Assembly: GCA_030841105.1 (NCBI GenBank)
Contig: JAVEDE010000058.1
Span: 1-64,000, forward strand
Source of the DNA: Pyrinomonadaceae bacterium
GTDB lineage: Bacteria > Acidobacteriota > Blastocatellia > Pyrinomonadales > Pyrinomonadaceae
Length of the DNA stretch: 64,000 nt
Direction of reading: 5' to 3'
Shown: positions 43,460-52,537 of the stretch, piece after piece
Layout of the letters: each line of letters begins with the position of its first letter
Numbering within the stretch: the stretch's first letter is position 1
The notes under the pieces: generated by a model
Seen by the model: only the letters and a program-made list of their open reading frames with translations
The model's database searches: none
What the model was told of the DNA's origin: nothing
Translations under genes and position numbers: made by a program

Positions 43460-45343
43460 ATGAACCAACTCTGGCGATCAACGTCTTCGCTATCGCTACG
43501 TGTTCTTCTCTCCATACTGATTCTTTGTAGTCTCTCCCTCTCTCTCACCTCCTGTTCGCGTAATCCTGATCGTTCACGCAGCGTCCAAACGGCGCAGCCC
43601 GCCACGCAAATTTCACAGGCCGGACAAATCGCCGTGCCGCCGTTCGCCAACGTGGCCGAAGACGGGCAGTGGACGATGCCCGCGAAGGACTACGCGAGTA
43701 CGCGCTACAGCGGACTCGACCAGATCAACACGCAGAACGTGCGCAACCTGAAAGTGGCCTGGACGTTTTCGACGGGTGTGAACCGGGGGCAGGAGGCCGC
43801 GCCCATCGTCGCGGGCGACACGATGTACGTCGTCTCGCCCTACCCGAACATTCTCTACGCGCTCGATCTCACGCGTCCGGGCGCGACGAAGTGGAAGTAT
43901 GAACCGCAACCGGCGGCGGCCGCGCAGGGCGTCGCCTGTTGCGATGTCGTCAACCGCGGCGCGGTCTTTTCCAACGGCAAAATTTTCTACAACACGCTCG
44001 ACAATTACACCGTCGCCGTTGACGCCGCGACGGGCAAGGAACTCTGGAAGACCAAACTCGGCGAGATCAATCGCGGCGAGACGATGACGATGGCTCCGCT
44101 CGTCGTCCGCGACAAAGTTCTCGTCGGAAATTCCGGCGGCGAGTTCGGCGTGCGCGGTTGGATCACGGCGGTTGATGCTGCGAGCGGAAAGATCGCCTGG
44201 CGCGCTTACAACACGGGGCCGGACAGAGACGTGCTCATCGGCGCGAACTTCCGCCCCTTCTACGCGATGGATCGCGGCACCGATCTGGGCGTCGCGACGT
44301 GGCCGCCCGACGCTTGGAAGATCGGCGGCGGAACGGTGTGGGGCTGGATTTCCTACGACCCCGAACTCAATCTCATCTATCACGGCACGGGCAACCCCGG
44401 CCCCTGGAATCCCGATCAGCGTCCCGGCGACAACAAGTGGACATCCGGTATCTTCGCGCGCAACCCCGACACGGGCGAAGCGTATTGGTACTATCAATGG
44501 TCGCCGCATGATCTGTTCGATCACGACGGCATCAACGAACAAATCCTGCTCGACATGAACGTGAACGGGCAGCCGCGCAAGGTGCTCGTCCGCCCCGAAC
44601 GCACCGGCTACGTCTATGTCCTCGACCGCACGACGGGCGAAGTGCTCTCGGCCACGCCCTTTGTCCATATCACTTCGACGAAGGGCGTTGACTTGCAGAG
44701 CGGGCGACTCATCCCCAACGAAGAGAAGACGCCCGTGATGGGCAAAGTCATACGCGACATTTGCCCGCCCGCGCCCGGCGGCAAAGACTGGAATCCTTCG
44801 GCCTTTAGCCCTCGCACGGGTCTCATCTACATCCCGCACAACAATCTCTGCATGGACTTTGAAGGCGTCGAAGCGAACTACATCGCGGGCACGCCTTACG
44901 TCGGCGCGAACGTGAAGATGTACGCGGGGCCGGGCGGGCACAGGGGCGAGTTCACGGCTTGGGATGCGGTCACGGCGCGAGCGGTGTGGAAACTCAAAGA
45001 GAAATTTCCGCTGTGGAGCGGCGCGGCGGTGACGGCGGGCGACGTGGTCTTCTACGGCACGATGGACGGCTACTTCAAAGCCCTCGACGCGCGCAGCGGC
45101 GAACTTCTCTGGCAGTTCAAAGTTGATTCGGGAATCATCAGCCAGCCCGTGACGTATCGCGCACCGGACGGCAAACAGTACGTCGCGGTGCTGTCGGGCG
45201 TCGGCGGGTGGGCGGGAGCAATCGTCGCGGGCGATCTCGACCCACGCGATCAAAGCGCGGCGCTCGGCTTCGTCGGCGCGATGTCGGACTTGCCGGAGCA
45301 CACGACGAAGGGAGGGACGCTCTATGTCTTCTCGCTCCCTTAA
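43460..45343 (+). CDS. PQQ-dependent alcohol dehydrogenase, lanthanide (XoxF-like) type
   Basis: The 627-residue quinoprotein has a lipoprotein-like signal (LSLTSC) and an eight-bladed propeller. Features seen are the adjacent-cysteine disulfide GVACCDVVNRG (Cys160-Cys161), TTxWGWISYDPELNLIYHG-type segment (here TVWGWISYDPELNLIYHG), GTGNPGPWNPDQRPGDNKW, and the metal-site HDLFDHDGINE. There Asp354 and Asp356 give the D-x-D pair that marks lanthanide-dependent XoxF enzymes; calcium MxaF has Ala at the second place. It oxidises methanol or other alcohols in the periplasm and passes electrons to cytochrome c. It heads an operon with XoxJ-like, cytochrome c and caa3 oxidase genes. AAGGAG precedes the ATG. 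Confidence 0.85.
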   Translation: MNQLWRSTSSLSLRVLLSILILCSLSLSLTSCSRNPDRSRSVQTAQPATQISQAGQIAVPPFANVAEDGQWTMPAKDYASTRYSGLDQINTQNVRNLKVAWTFSTGVNRGQEAAPIVAGDTMYVVSPYPNILYALDLTRPGATKWKYEPQPAAAAQGVACCDVVNRGAVFSNGKIFYNTLDNYTVAVDAATGKELWKTKLGEINRGETMTMAPLVVRDKVLVGNSGGEFGVRGWITAVDAASGKIAWRAYNTGPDRDVLIGANFRPFYAMDRGTDLGVATWPPDAWKIGGGTVWGWISYDPELNLIYHGTGNPGPWNPDQRPGDNKWTSGIFARNPDTGEAYWYYQWSPHDLFDHDGINEQILLDMNVNGQPRKVLVRPERTGYVYVLDRTTGEVLSATPFVHITSTKGVDLQSGRLIPNEEKTPVMGKVIRDICPPAPGGKDWNPSAFSPRTGLIYIPHNNLCMDFEGVEANYIAGTPYVGANVKMYAGPGGHRGEFTAWDAVTARAVWKLKEKFPLWSGAAVTAGDVVFYGTMDGYFKALDARSGELLWQFKVDSGIISQPVTYRAPDGKQYVAVLSGVGGWAGAIVAGDLDPRDQSAALGFVGAMSDLPEHTTKGGTLYVFSLP

Positions 45344-46301
45344 GCCCGCGCCGAACGTTTCAACGAAAACAGGTGCACGGCGTCAACTTGCAAAGACTCT
45401 CATCGCGTGCCTGATCGTCGTTGCGGCAAACGTTTCGTGTGGAAGGGCGGGGCAACGCGGCGAAACTGCCCCAGCAGCGCAAACGACACCGACGGCGCAG
45501 AGATCGCAAACTTTAACGGCAGGGCAACCGCCGCAGCAAGACGGCGCATTGCTGCGTGTTTGCGCCGACCCGAACAATCTGCCGTTCTCGAACGAGCGGC
45601 GCGAGGGTTTCGAGAATAAGATCGCCGATGTGTTGGCGCGCGAGATGCACAGGAAGGTCGAATACAAATGGTGGGCGCAGCGGCGCGGCTTCATACGCAA
45701 CACGCTCAGGGCGGGCGAGTGCGATGTCGTCCTCGGCGTGCCCGCAAGTTTTGAACTCGCGCTCACCACGTCGCCCTATTATCGCTCGTCCTACGTCTTC
45801 GTCTCGCGCAAGGATCGCCATCTCGACATACGCTCGTTCGACGATCCCGTCTTGCGCAAACTAAAGATCGGCGTGCAACTCATCGGCGACGACTCGGCCA
45901 ACACGCCGCCCGCGCACGCGCTGACGGCACGCCACATGGTCGAGAACGTCGTGGGCTATACAGTGTACGGCGATTACTCGAAGCCGAACCCGCCCGCGCG
46001 GATCGTCGAAGCGGTGGCGCGCGGCGAGGTGGATGTGGCCGTCGTGTGGGGGCCTCTCGCGGGCTACTTCGCGTCGCGGCAAAAGGTGTCGCTCGAAGTC
46101 GTCCCCGTGTCGCCTGAGATTGATCTTCCGTTTCTCCCGTTCGTCTATGACATCTCGATGGGTGTGAGGAGGGGCGACGATGCGCTCAGGGAAGAACTCG
46201 AACGAGTCATCGAACGAAGGCGCGCGGAGATCGAAACCATCCTCGACGACTACGGCGTGCCGCGCGTCGGACGCGAGCAACAATTGCAGGCGACTTCTTG
46301 A
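45324..46301 (+). CDS. XoxJ/MxaJ-like periplasmic binding protein
   Basis: The 325-residue product has a signal peptide with a lipobox-like VSC and then a substrate-binding-protein fold: LLRVCADPNNLPFSNERREG, EYKWWAQRRGFIRNTL, CDVVLGVPA, TTSPYYRSSYVFVSR, and GEVDVAVVWGPLAGYF. These match proteins linked to PQQ dehydrogenases (XoxJ/MxaJ), thought to help assemble or activate the dehydrogenase. It overlaps the dehydrogenase gene by 20 bases. Direct evidence for a bound ligand is lacking. Confidence 0.85.
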   Translation: MSSRSLKPAPNVSTKTGARRQLAKTLIACLIVVAANVSCGRAGQRGETAPAAQTTPTAQRSQTLTAGQPPQQDGALLRVCADPNNLPFSNERREGFENKIADVLAREMHRKVEYKWWAQRRGFIRNTLRAGECDVVLGVPASFELALTTSPYYRSSYVFVSRKDRHLDIRSFDDPVLRKLKIGVQLIGDDSANTPPAHALTARHMVENVVGYTVYGDYSKPNPPARIVEAVARGEVDVAVVWGPLAGYFASRQKVSLEVVPVSPEIDLPFLPFVYDISMGVRRGDDALREELERVIERRRAEIETILDDYGVPRVGREQQLQATS

Positions 46302-46317
46302 AGAGGACAACGCGCAA

Positions 46318-46896
46318 GTGAGAAGCAGGAGACAGAGTCGTTTGATGATCGCTGCGGTGTGCGGCGTCGTGTCGGCTTTGTGTCTCGTGGCGGCGTGCAA
46401 GCGGGAGGAGCGCGGCTTGCGTGTTGACCCGCCGTCGTCTGCGCGCGTCAACAGTAAAACTTTGAGCGAGTTGCGACCGGGCAATGTTCAGCCAATTTCC
46501 GCGCCGAACGAATTTGAACAGAACGCTTTTGCGATGAACGAAGGCAAGCGTCTGTACGAGTGGTACAACTGCGTGGGTTGCCACGCGCACGGCGGCGGAG
46601 GCATCGGGCCGCCGCTCATGGACGCGAAGTGGATTTACGGCGGCGCGCCCGAACAAATCTTCGCCACCATCGTCGAAGGTCGCCCGAACGGCATGCCTTC
46701 GTTTCGCGGCAAGATTCCGGACTATCAGGTGTGGCAACTCGCGGCCTACGTGCGCAGCATGAGCGGGCAAGTGTCGAAAGACGCCTCGCCCTCGCGCGAC
46801 GACGACATGAATGTCAAGAAGCCCGAACAGTCCACCGAGCAGCAAGAGCCGCGCGGCACGGGCGGCGTGCCGAAGTCTGCGGAGAGACCGCAATGA
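46318..46896 (+). CDS. Lipoprotein cytochrome c (XoxG-like position)
   Basis: The 192-residue product starts at a GTG after AAGAGGA. It has a lipoprotein signal (CLVAAC) and one haem-c site, WYNCVGCHAHGGGGIGPPL, with axial Met probable in GRPNGMPSF. The C-terminus is a charged tail. It stands between the XoxJ-like and oxidase genes, where XoxG carries electrons from the dehydrogenase. That role is inference from position. It overlaps ctaC by four bases (ATGA). Confidence 0.8.
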   Translation: MRSRRQSRLMIAAVCGVVSALCLVAACKREERGLRVDPPSSARVNSKTLSELRPGNVQPISAPNEFEQNAFAMNEGKRLYEWYNCVGCHAHGGGGIGPPLMDAKWIYGGAPEQIFATIVEGRPNGMPSFRGKIPDYQVWQLAAYVRSMSGQVSKDASPSRDDDMNVKKPEQSTEQQEPRGTGGVPKSAERPQ

Positions 46897-47969
46897 GCGC
46901 GCCCGCGCGAAGCGGAATGAGCGCGCACGCGCGAAGGCTCGTTCGTGATGCGCTTCGCGCGTGCGCGCTCGCCTGCTACGCGCTCACGACGGCGGCTTGC
47001 ACCGGCTCGCAATCAATCCTGAATCCGGCGGGGCCAAATGCGGGAAACGTCAGTCGCCTCTGGTGGCTGATGTTCTACGTTTGCGCCGCGGTCTTCCTGC
47101 TCGTCATCGCGTTCCTTGCCGCCGCGCTCGCCCGCACGCGACGTAGAACGAACAAACTTACGGATGCGCCCGACACCGAACCCGACGCGGGGCGCGAGCG
47201 ACGCATGCGCGGAGTCGTGACGGGCGCGGTCGTCGTCACCGTGATCATCCTGTTCGTCTTTCTCGTCGCCAGTTTCACCACCAGCCGCTCGCTCTACGCG
47301 CTCTCAGACCCGAACAATTTACGCATCAAGGTGAACGGGCAGCAGTGGTGGTGGCAGGTCGAGTATGAGAACGACGTGGCGAGCCAGACTTTCAAGACGG
47401 CGAACGAGATACACATTCCCGTCGGGCAGACGGTGACGTTGCGACTCACTTCGAGCGACGTGATCCACAGCTTTTGGGTTCCGAATCTCGGCGGCAAGCG
47501 CGACCTGATTCCGGGACACGAGACGACGCTCTGGCTCAAGGCCGACAAGGCGGGCACTTATCGAGGGCAGTGCGCGGAGTATTGCGGCTTGCAACACGCG
47601 CACATGGCGTTCGTCGTCGTGGCCGAGCCGGTCGAGCAGTTCAACGCCTGGATGGAGGCGCAGAGACGCCCCGCCGCGCCGCCCGCGAACGCGGAGCAGC
47701 AACGCGGGCAGCAAGTTTTCCTCGCGTCGCCCTGCGTCATGTGCCACACGATTCGCGGGACGGATGCGGGCGCGAGCGTCGCGCCCGACCTCACGCATCT
47801 GGCGAGCCGGCAGACCATCGCCGCAGGGATGTTGCCGAACACGCGCGGCCATCTCGGCGGCTGGGTCAGCAATTCGCAGGAACTCAAACCCGGCAACCGC
47901 ATGCCGCCGATCCCGCTCGCGCCTGAAGATTTGCAGGCATTGCTCAGCTACTTGGAGAGCCTCAAATGA
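46893..47969 (+). CDS. ctaC: Cytochrome c oxidase subunit II with fused cytochrome c (caa3 type)
   Basis: The 358-residue protein has a lipoprotein signal (TTAAC) and two transmembrane helices. The CuA cupredoxin domain follows: QWWWQVEYEND, DVIHSFWVPNLGGKRD, and CAEYCGLQHAHM with Cys227, Cys231 and His. The C-terminal cytochrome c has CVMCH (Cys281-His285) and a Met in NRMPPIPL. The fused haem marks the caa3 oxidase class, which takes electrons directly. It is translationally linked by ATGA overlaps on both sides. Confidence 0.93.
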   Translation: MSAPARSGMSAHARRLVRDALRACALACYALTTAACTGSQSILNPAGPNAGNVSRLWWLMFYVCAAVFLLVIAFLAAALARTRRRTNKLTDAPDTEPDAGRERRMRGVVTGAVVVTVIILFVFLVASFTTSRSLYALSDPNNLRIKVNGQQWWWQVEYENDVASQTFKTANEIHIPVGQTVTLRLTSSDVIHSFWVPNLGGKRDLIPGHETTLWLKADKAGTYRGQCAEYCGLQHAHMAFVVVAEPVEQFNAWMEAQRRPAAPPANAEQQRGQQVFLASPCVMCHTIRGTDAGASVAPDLTHLASRQTIAAGMLPNTRGHLGGWVSNSQELKPGNRMPPIPLAPEDLQALLSYLESLK

Positions 47970-50005
47970 AGGCCGAAGAGAATACGGCACAGAATGTTGA
48001 GACGACCACCGGGTCGCATGAGACGACAGCGACGACAGGTGCGGCGTCTGCTCAAGCCGTGCTCGCCTTGAGTCTCATGGAAGATCAAGAGCACGCCGAA
48101 CTCGAACGGACTTGGAGCGACGAGCCGGGACTGTGGAATTGGCTGAGAAGCGTTGATCACAAGTCTATCGGCAAGCGTTACATCGTCACGGCCTTCATCT
48201 TCTTCCTGCTCGGCGGCCTACTCGCGCTCATCATGCGCCTGCAACTCTCGCGCCCGGAAAACACCCTGCTCGGCCCCGATCAGTACAACCAGATTTTCAC
48301 GATGCACGGCACGACGATGATGTTCCTCTTCGCGATTCCGGTGATGGAAGCGATGGGGATTTATCTCGTCCCGCTCATGCTCGGCACGCGCAACATCGCC
48401 TTCCCGCGCCTCGCAGCCTTCAGCTACTGGATTTATCTCTTCGGCGGCATCACGCTCTACGTCTTCTTCTTTCTCAACATCGGGCCTGACACGGGCTGGT
48501 TCTCTTACGTGCCGCTCGCGGGGCCTGAGTTTTCGCCGGGCAAGCGCGTGGACATCTGGTCGCAACTGATCAACTTCACGGAGATCGCCGCGCTCGCCGC
48601 CTCGATCGAACTGATCGCGACGACCTTCAAACTGCGCGCGCCGGGAATGTCCGTCAACCGCATCCCGCTCTTCGTCTGGGCGATGCTCGTGATGTCGTTC
48701 ATGGTGATCTTCGCGATGCCCGCCGTGATGACGAGCAGCCTGTTTTTGACGCTTGACCGACTCGTCGGGACGCACTTCTTCAATCAGGCGGAAGGCGGCG
48801 ACCCGCTTCTCTGGCAACATCTCTTCTGGTTCTTCGGCCACCCGGAAGTCTATATCATCTTCATCCCCGCGCTCGGCTTCGTCTCCTCGATCATCCAGAC
48901 CTTCTCGCGCCGCCCGAACTTCGGCTACCTCGCGCTCGTGCTCTCGATGATCGCGACCGGCTTCATCGGCTTCGGCCTGTGGGTGCATCACATGTTCGCG
49001 ACGGGCTTGCCGCAACTCGGCGAGAGTTTCTTTACGGCGGCGACGATGATGATCGCCATTCCATCGGGCGTGCAAATCTTCTGCTGGATCGCGACGCTGT
49101 GGAGCGGGCGGCCACAGTTCAAGACGCCGCTTCTCTTTGTCCTCGGCTTCTTCTTCATCTTCGTGCTCGGCGGTCTGTCGGGCGTGATGCAGGCGAGCGT
49201 GCCCGTCAACCTGCAAGTCCACGACACGTTCTTCGTCGTCGCGCATTTTCATTACGTCCTGATCGGCGGCGCGGTCTTCCCGCTGTTCGGCGCGTTCTAC
49301 TACTGGTTTCCGAAGATGACGGGGCGCATGCTCGGCGAGCGTCTGGGGCGGTGGAATTTCGCGCTCCTGTTCGTCGGCTTCAACCTGACTTTCTTCCCGA
49401 TGCACCAACTCGGACTGCAAGGCATGCCGCGCCGCGTCTATACCTATTTGCCGGGGACGGGTTGGGGCAAACTGAATATGCTGGCGACGGCGGGCGGCGT
49501 GGTGATGACTGTGGGCGTCGCCCTCTTCATCTTGAACGCACTATGGAGCCGTCGGCGCGGGCGCGTGGCGGGCGATAACCCGTGGGGCGCGGACACGCTC
49601 GAATGGGCGACGAGTTCGCCGCCGCCGTCTTACAACTTCGACTATCTCCCGATCGTGCAGGGGCGCGAGGCGCTCTGGGCGCGCACGGATGATGCGCCCG
49701 TCGTGACGGGACTGAGGACGAACTGCCGCGACGTGCTGCTCACCAAGACGCTCGACGCCGAGCCGGACAACACGATGTCGCTGCCGAGTCCGTCCATCTG
49801 GCCGGTGGGCGTGGCGTTCTCTGCCGCCGTCACTTTTATCGGTTCGTGCTTTACGCCTTGGGCGTTGGTGTGGGGCGCGATTCCGGCGTTCATCTCGCTC
49901 GTCGGGTGGGGCTGGCCGAAGCCGAAAGATGACAAGTGCGACCTGACGCCGGTTGACGAGTGGAGCGAAGAGAAACGCAGGAAGGAGGCGCGTCGAGCGC
50001 AATGA
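47966..50005 (+). CDS. ctaD: Cytochrome c oxidase subunit I
   Basis: The 679-residue catalytic subunit has the twelve-helix haem-copper core. Visible ligands are the low-spin haem His in TMHGTTMMFLF, CuB with the His-Tyr pair in WFFGHPEVYIIF, the HHMF pair, and HDTFFVVAHFHYVL with both haem histidines. The N-terminus is extended and polar (about 55 residues). The C-terminus has two extra hydrophobic helices (about 620-655), which may correspond to a fused subunit IV-like part. It reduces oxygen to water and pumps protons. It overlaps ctaC and ctaE by four bases each. Confidence 0.95.
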   Translation: MKAEENTAQNVETTTGSHETTATTGAASAQAVLALSLMEDQEHAELERTWSDEPGLWNWLRSVDHKSIGKRYIVTAFIFFLLGGLLALIMRLQLSRPENTLLGPDQYNQIFTMHGTTMMFLFAIPVMEAMGIYLVPLMLGTRNIAFPRLAAFSYWIYLFGGITLYVFFFLNIGPDTGWFSYVPLAGPEFSPGKRVDIWSQLINFTEIAALAASIELIATTFKLRAPGMSVNRIPLFVWAMLVMSFMVIFAMPAVMTSSLFLTLDRLVGTHFFNQAEGGDPLLWQHLFWFFGHPEVYIIFIPALGFVSSIIQTFSRRPNFGYLALVLSMIATGFIGFGLWVHHMFATGLPQLGESFFTAATMMIAIPSGVQIFCWIATLWSGRPQFKTPLLFVLGFFFIFVLGGLSGVMQASVPVNLQVHDTFFVVAHFHYVLIGGAVFPLFGAFYYWFPKMTGRMLGERLGRWNFALLFVGFNLTFFPMHQLGLQGMPRRVYTYLPGTGWGKLNMLATAGGVVMTVGVALFILNALWSRRRGRVAGDNPWGADTLEWATSSPPPSYNFDYLPIVQGREALWARTDDAPVVTGLRTNCRDVLLTKTLDAEPDNTMSLPSPSIWPVGVAFSAAVTFIGSCFTPWALVWGAIPAFISLVGWGWPKPKDDKCDLTPVDEWSEEKRRKEARRAQ

Positions 50006-50607
50006 AAAGGCGTGCAGGTATTGACGTGTCCGGCTTGCCGCAGTTCGCCTTCGGCAGTCGCGGCTTGATCTGGTGGGGCATCTGGGGCTTTCTCGCCATC
50101 GAGACGACGATGCTCTTGATCTGTCTCGTCAGCTACTTCTACCTGCAAGACCGCGCGACGGACTGGCCGCCTCCGCCGACGCAGTTGCCCGATCTCGGCA
50201 TACCGACGGCGACGCTCGCCGTACTGCTTTTGAGCATCGTGCCGATGCATTTGTTGGAGCGCGCGGCGAAGCGTCTGGACACGCGGCGCACGATTCTCTG
50301 GACGTTCGTGTGCATCGCGCTCGGCATCGTCTTCTGCGTGCTGCGCGGCTTCGAGTTCTATTCGCTGAACGTGTTGTTCGACAGCAACGCTTACGGCTCG
50401 GTGGTGTGGACGATCATCGGCGTGCATTCGTTTCACCTCGTGACGGAAGTGTTGGAGACGTGCGTCATCGTCTCGTTTCTGTTGAGCGGGCACACCGAGC
50501 CGAAGTATTTCGTGGACTCGACCGACAACGCGCTCTACTGGTATTTCATCGTCGCGATCTGGATACCGTGTTACGCGGTGCTCTACCTCGCGCCGCGTTA
50601 TCTCTGA
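50002..50607 (+). CDS. ctaE: Cytochrome c oxidase subunit III
   Basis: The 201-residue protein has five hydrophobic spans, beginning WWGIWGFLAIETTMLLICLV. It has the family's central FEFYSLNVLFDSNAYGSVVW and GVHSFHLVTEVLET segments and ends ALYWYFIVAIWIPCYAVLYL. The short form lacking the first two helices of mitochondrial subunit III is usual in bacterial caa3 operons. The start overlaps ctaD by ATGA. Confidence 0.9.
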   Translation: MKRRAGIDVSGLPQFAFGSRGLIWWGIWGFLAIETTMLLICLVSYFYLQDRATDWPPPPTQLPDLGIPTATLAVLLLSIVPMHLLERAAKRLDTRRTILWTFVCIALGIVFCVLRGFEFYSLNVLFDSNAYGSVVWTIIGVHSFHLVTEVLETCVIVSFLLSGHTEPKYFVDSTDNALYWYFIVAIWIPCYAVLYLAPRYL

Positions 50608-50621
50608 ACGGTGCGGGAGGG

Positions 50622-51008
50622 ATGAGAGAGTTGACGGAGAAGGCGAAAAAAGAGTTGAGCACGCAACGCGGCGTCTGCTGGCTGCTGACGGGCTTGCTGG
50701 CCGCGCCGCTCGCCTTCCTCACGCAGTTGACAGTGAACTACGCGGTCGTGCCGCGCGCCTGTTCGAGCGGCCACTTCTACGCGCCGCACTTGGTGACGGC
50801 GCTGTTTCTCCTCGTCGCGCTCGCGGGCGGCTTCATCGCGTGGCGCAACTGGCGCGAGGCGGGACAAACGGAGCCGGGCGCGGGCGGCGACACACTTGAG
50901 CGCAGCCGCTTCATCGCCGTCGTCGGGCTGCTGCTCGCAGGTCTGGTCACGCTCATCTTCATCGCGCAGTGGATTCCGCAGTTCTTGATCAGTCCGTGCC
51001 AGAGGTGA
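50622..51008 (+). CDS. Small membrane protein in the oxidase operon
   Basis: The 128-residue product has three hydrophobic spans: WLLTGLLAAPLAFLTQLTV, LVTALFLLVALAGGFIAW and FIAVVGLLLAGLVTLIFIAQ. I cannot name the family. Its location between subunit III and the assembly factor suggests an oxidase accessory subunit, by inference. GGGAGG precedes the ATG. Confidence 0.65.
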   Translation: MRELTEKAKKELSTQRGVCWLLTGLLAAPLAFLTQLTVNYAVVPRACSSGHFYAPHLVTALFLLVALAGGFIAWRNWREAGQTEPGAGGDTLERSRFIAVVGLLLAGLVTLIFIAQWIPQFLISPCQR

Positions 51009-51013
51009 GAGCT

Positions 51014-52063
51014 ATGTGGGAAAGGGGGAAGGGGGAAGGGGGAAGGGGGAAGCGTGGCGAAGGCCGCGCTCTCTGTCACGCGCTCGTGAGAGTGTGCTTG
51101 CTGCTGGTGCTTCTCCTTTTTTCCTTTAGCCTTTCCCCCTTCTCCTTTCCCCTTGCGCTCGCGCACGAAGGCAAGCCGCATAAGTTTGCCGATCTGTGGT
51201 TCACCTGGGGGCGCGACCCTTTCATCATCGCAAGCCTCGCGTTGTCGGCTTGGTTGTACTGGCGCGGCATAAGGCGTCTGTGGCAGGGCAACGAAGCGAC
51301 GGGGCGGGGCGTGCGTCGCTGGGAGGCGTGGGCTTTCGCGGGCGGGTGGTTCGCGCTCTTCGTCGCGCTCGTGTCGCCGCTGCACCCTTGGGGCGAGGTC
51401 TTGTTCTCGGCGCACATGACGCAACACGAGGTGTTGATGCTCGTGGCCGCGCCGCTCCTCGTGCTCGGTCGTCCGCTGCTCCCGATGCTGTGGGCTTTGC
51501 CCCTCAAGTGGCGACAGCGCGCGGGCGGTGTGGGGCGACGAAAGTGGTTTCAAAGCGGGTGGCGTGCTCTCACGAACCCGCTCGCGGCGTGGGCGATTCA
51601 CACGGCGGCGCTGTGGGTGTGGCATGTGCCTGCGCTCTTTCAGGCGACGCTCAAAAGCGATCTCGTGCACACGCTCCAACACGTCAGCTTTCTCGGCTCG
51701 GCGTTGCTCTTCTGGTGGGCGCTCGTTCACGGGCGGCGCGGCTTGATGGGCTACGGCGCGGCGGCGCTCTACATGTTCACCACCTCCGTCCACAGCGGCG
51801 TGCTCGGCGCGCTCATCACCTTCGCGCGCAACGCTTGGTATCCGGCTTACGCGTCGAGCACGGGATCATGGGGACTCACGCCGCTCGAAGATCAACAACT
51901 CGGCGGCCTCATCATGTGGATTCCCGCCGGACTCGTCTATATCGTCGCGGGGCTGGCGCTCGTGGTCGGTTGGATGCGCGAGTCGGAGCGAAACGTGCTC
52001 AGGCGCGAGCGACAACAATTGCGCGTCGAGCGCGTTCGGGAGGAGGCGCGCGCAGATGCTTGA
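51014..52063 (+). CDS. ctaG: Cytochrome c oxidase assembly factor (CtaG/caa3 type)
   Basis: The 349-residue membrane protein matches the caa3_CtaG family: GEVLFSAHMTQHEVLMLVAAP, AIHTAALWVWHVPALFQ, HTLQHVSFLGSALLFWW, and conserved His residues thought to handle copper for CuB. The N-terminal 45 residues are odd. They are encoded by a purine-rich word repeat then a pyrimidine-rich inverse, giving WERGKGEGGRGKRGEGR and then LLLFSFSLSPFSFPLALA, so the signal segment is made of repeat DNA. It overlaps the next gene by eight bases. Confidence 0.85.
   Translation: MWERGKGEGGRGKRGEGRALCHALVRVCLLLVLLLFSFSLSPFSFPLALAHEGKPHKFADLWFTWGRDPFIIASLALSAWLYWRGIRRLWQGNEATGRGVRRWEAWAFAGGWFALFVALVSPLHPWGEVLFSAHMTQHEVLMLVAAPLLVLGRPLLPMLWALPLKWRQRAGGVGRRKWFQSGWRALTNPLAAWAIHTAALWVWHVPALFQATLKSDLVHTLQHVSFLGSALLFWWALVHGRRGLMGYGAAALYMFTTSVHSGVLGALITFARNAWYPAYASSTGSWGLTPLEDQQLGGLIMWIPAGLVYIVAGLALVVGWMRESERNVLRRERQQLRVERVREEARADA
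51019..51156. repeat. Purine/pyrimidine inverted word repeat inside ctaG
   Basis: Words of GGGGGAAG repeated on the left are answered by CCTTTCCCCCTTCTCCTTTC on the right. The design matches the other intergenic inverted-word elements, but this copy lies within the coding start of ctaG and is translated. Confidence 0.75.
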
Positions 52064-52466
52064 AGTGACGAAGGCGACCGACAGGTTGAAACTCGCCTGC
52101 GCCTGCGCGATGCTGGCGTTGACGTTCTTCTTGCTCGCATCGTGCAAAGGTTATTCGAGCCGCGCGGCAGTGGAAGAGATGACGGGCGGAAACGTCGCGC
52201 GCGGCGAGGCGGCGATCAACCGTTACGGCTGCGGCACATGCCACACAATTTCCGGCATCTCCGGCGCGCAGGGGCAAGTCGGGCCGCCGCTCACAGGCAT
52301 CGCGAGCCGCACCTACATCGCGGGCGTGTTGGAGAACAACCCCGATAACATGCTGCGCTGGATACAGAACCCGCGCGGCGTGGACGAGAAGACCGCCATG
52401 CCCACGCTCGGCGTCTCGGAGCAGGACGCGCGCGACATCGCGAGTTTCCTCTACACGCTCAAATAG
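52056..52466 (+). CDS. Lipoprotein cytochrome c
   Basis: The 136-residue product has a lipoprotein signal (FFLLASC) and a single haem-c domain: YGCGTCHTISGISGAQGQVG, axial Met likely in EKTAMPTLGV, and the C-terminal helix ARDIASFLYTLK. It is a small electron carrier, probably feeding the oxidase. It overlaps ctaG and is followed by a 71-base gap. Confidence 0.85.
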   Translation: MLEVTKATDRLKLACACAMLALTFFLLASCKGYSSRAAVEEMTGGNVARGEAAINRYGCGTCHTISGISGAQGQVGPPLTGIASRTYIAGVLENNPDNMLRWIQNPRGVDEKTAMPTLGVSEQDARDIASFLYTLK

Positions 52467-52537
52467 CAGAGCTTTCATACACTGCGGTTGAGCCGTTCGC
52501 GCGACGGAAGCAGGCGCGCAATCTGACAAGGGGACAC

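Noticed and set aside
43613-45301. 562-codon minus-strand frame opposite the PQQ dehydrogenase
   Set aside because: Same GC-driven shadow; the plus-strand protein has family motifs along its whole length.
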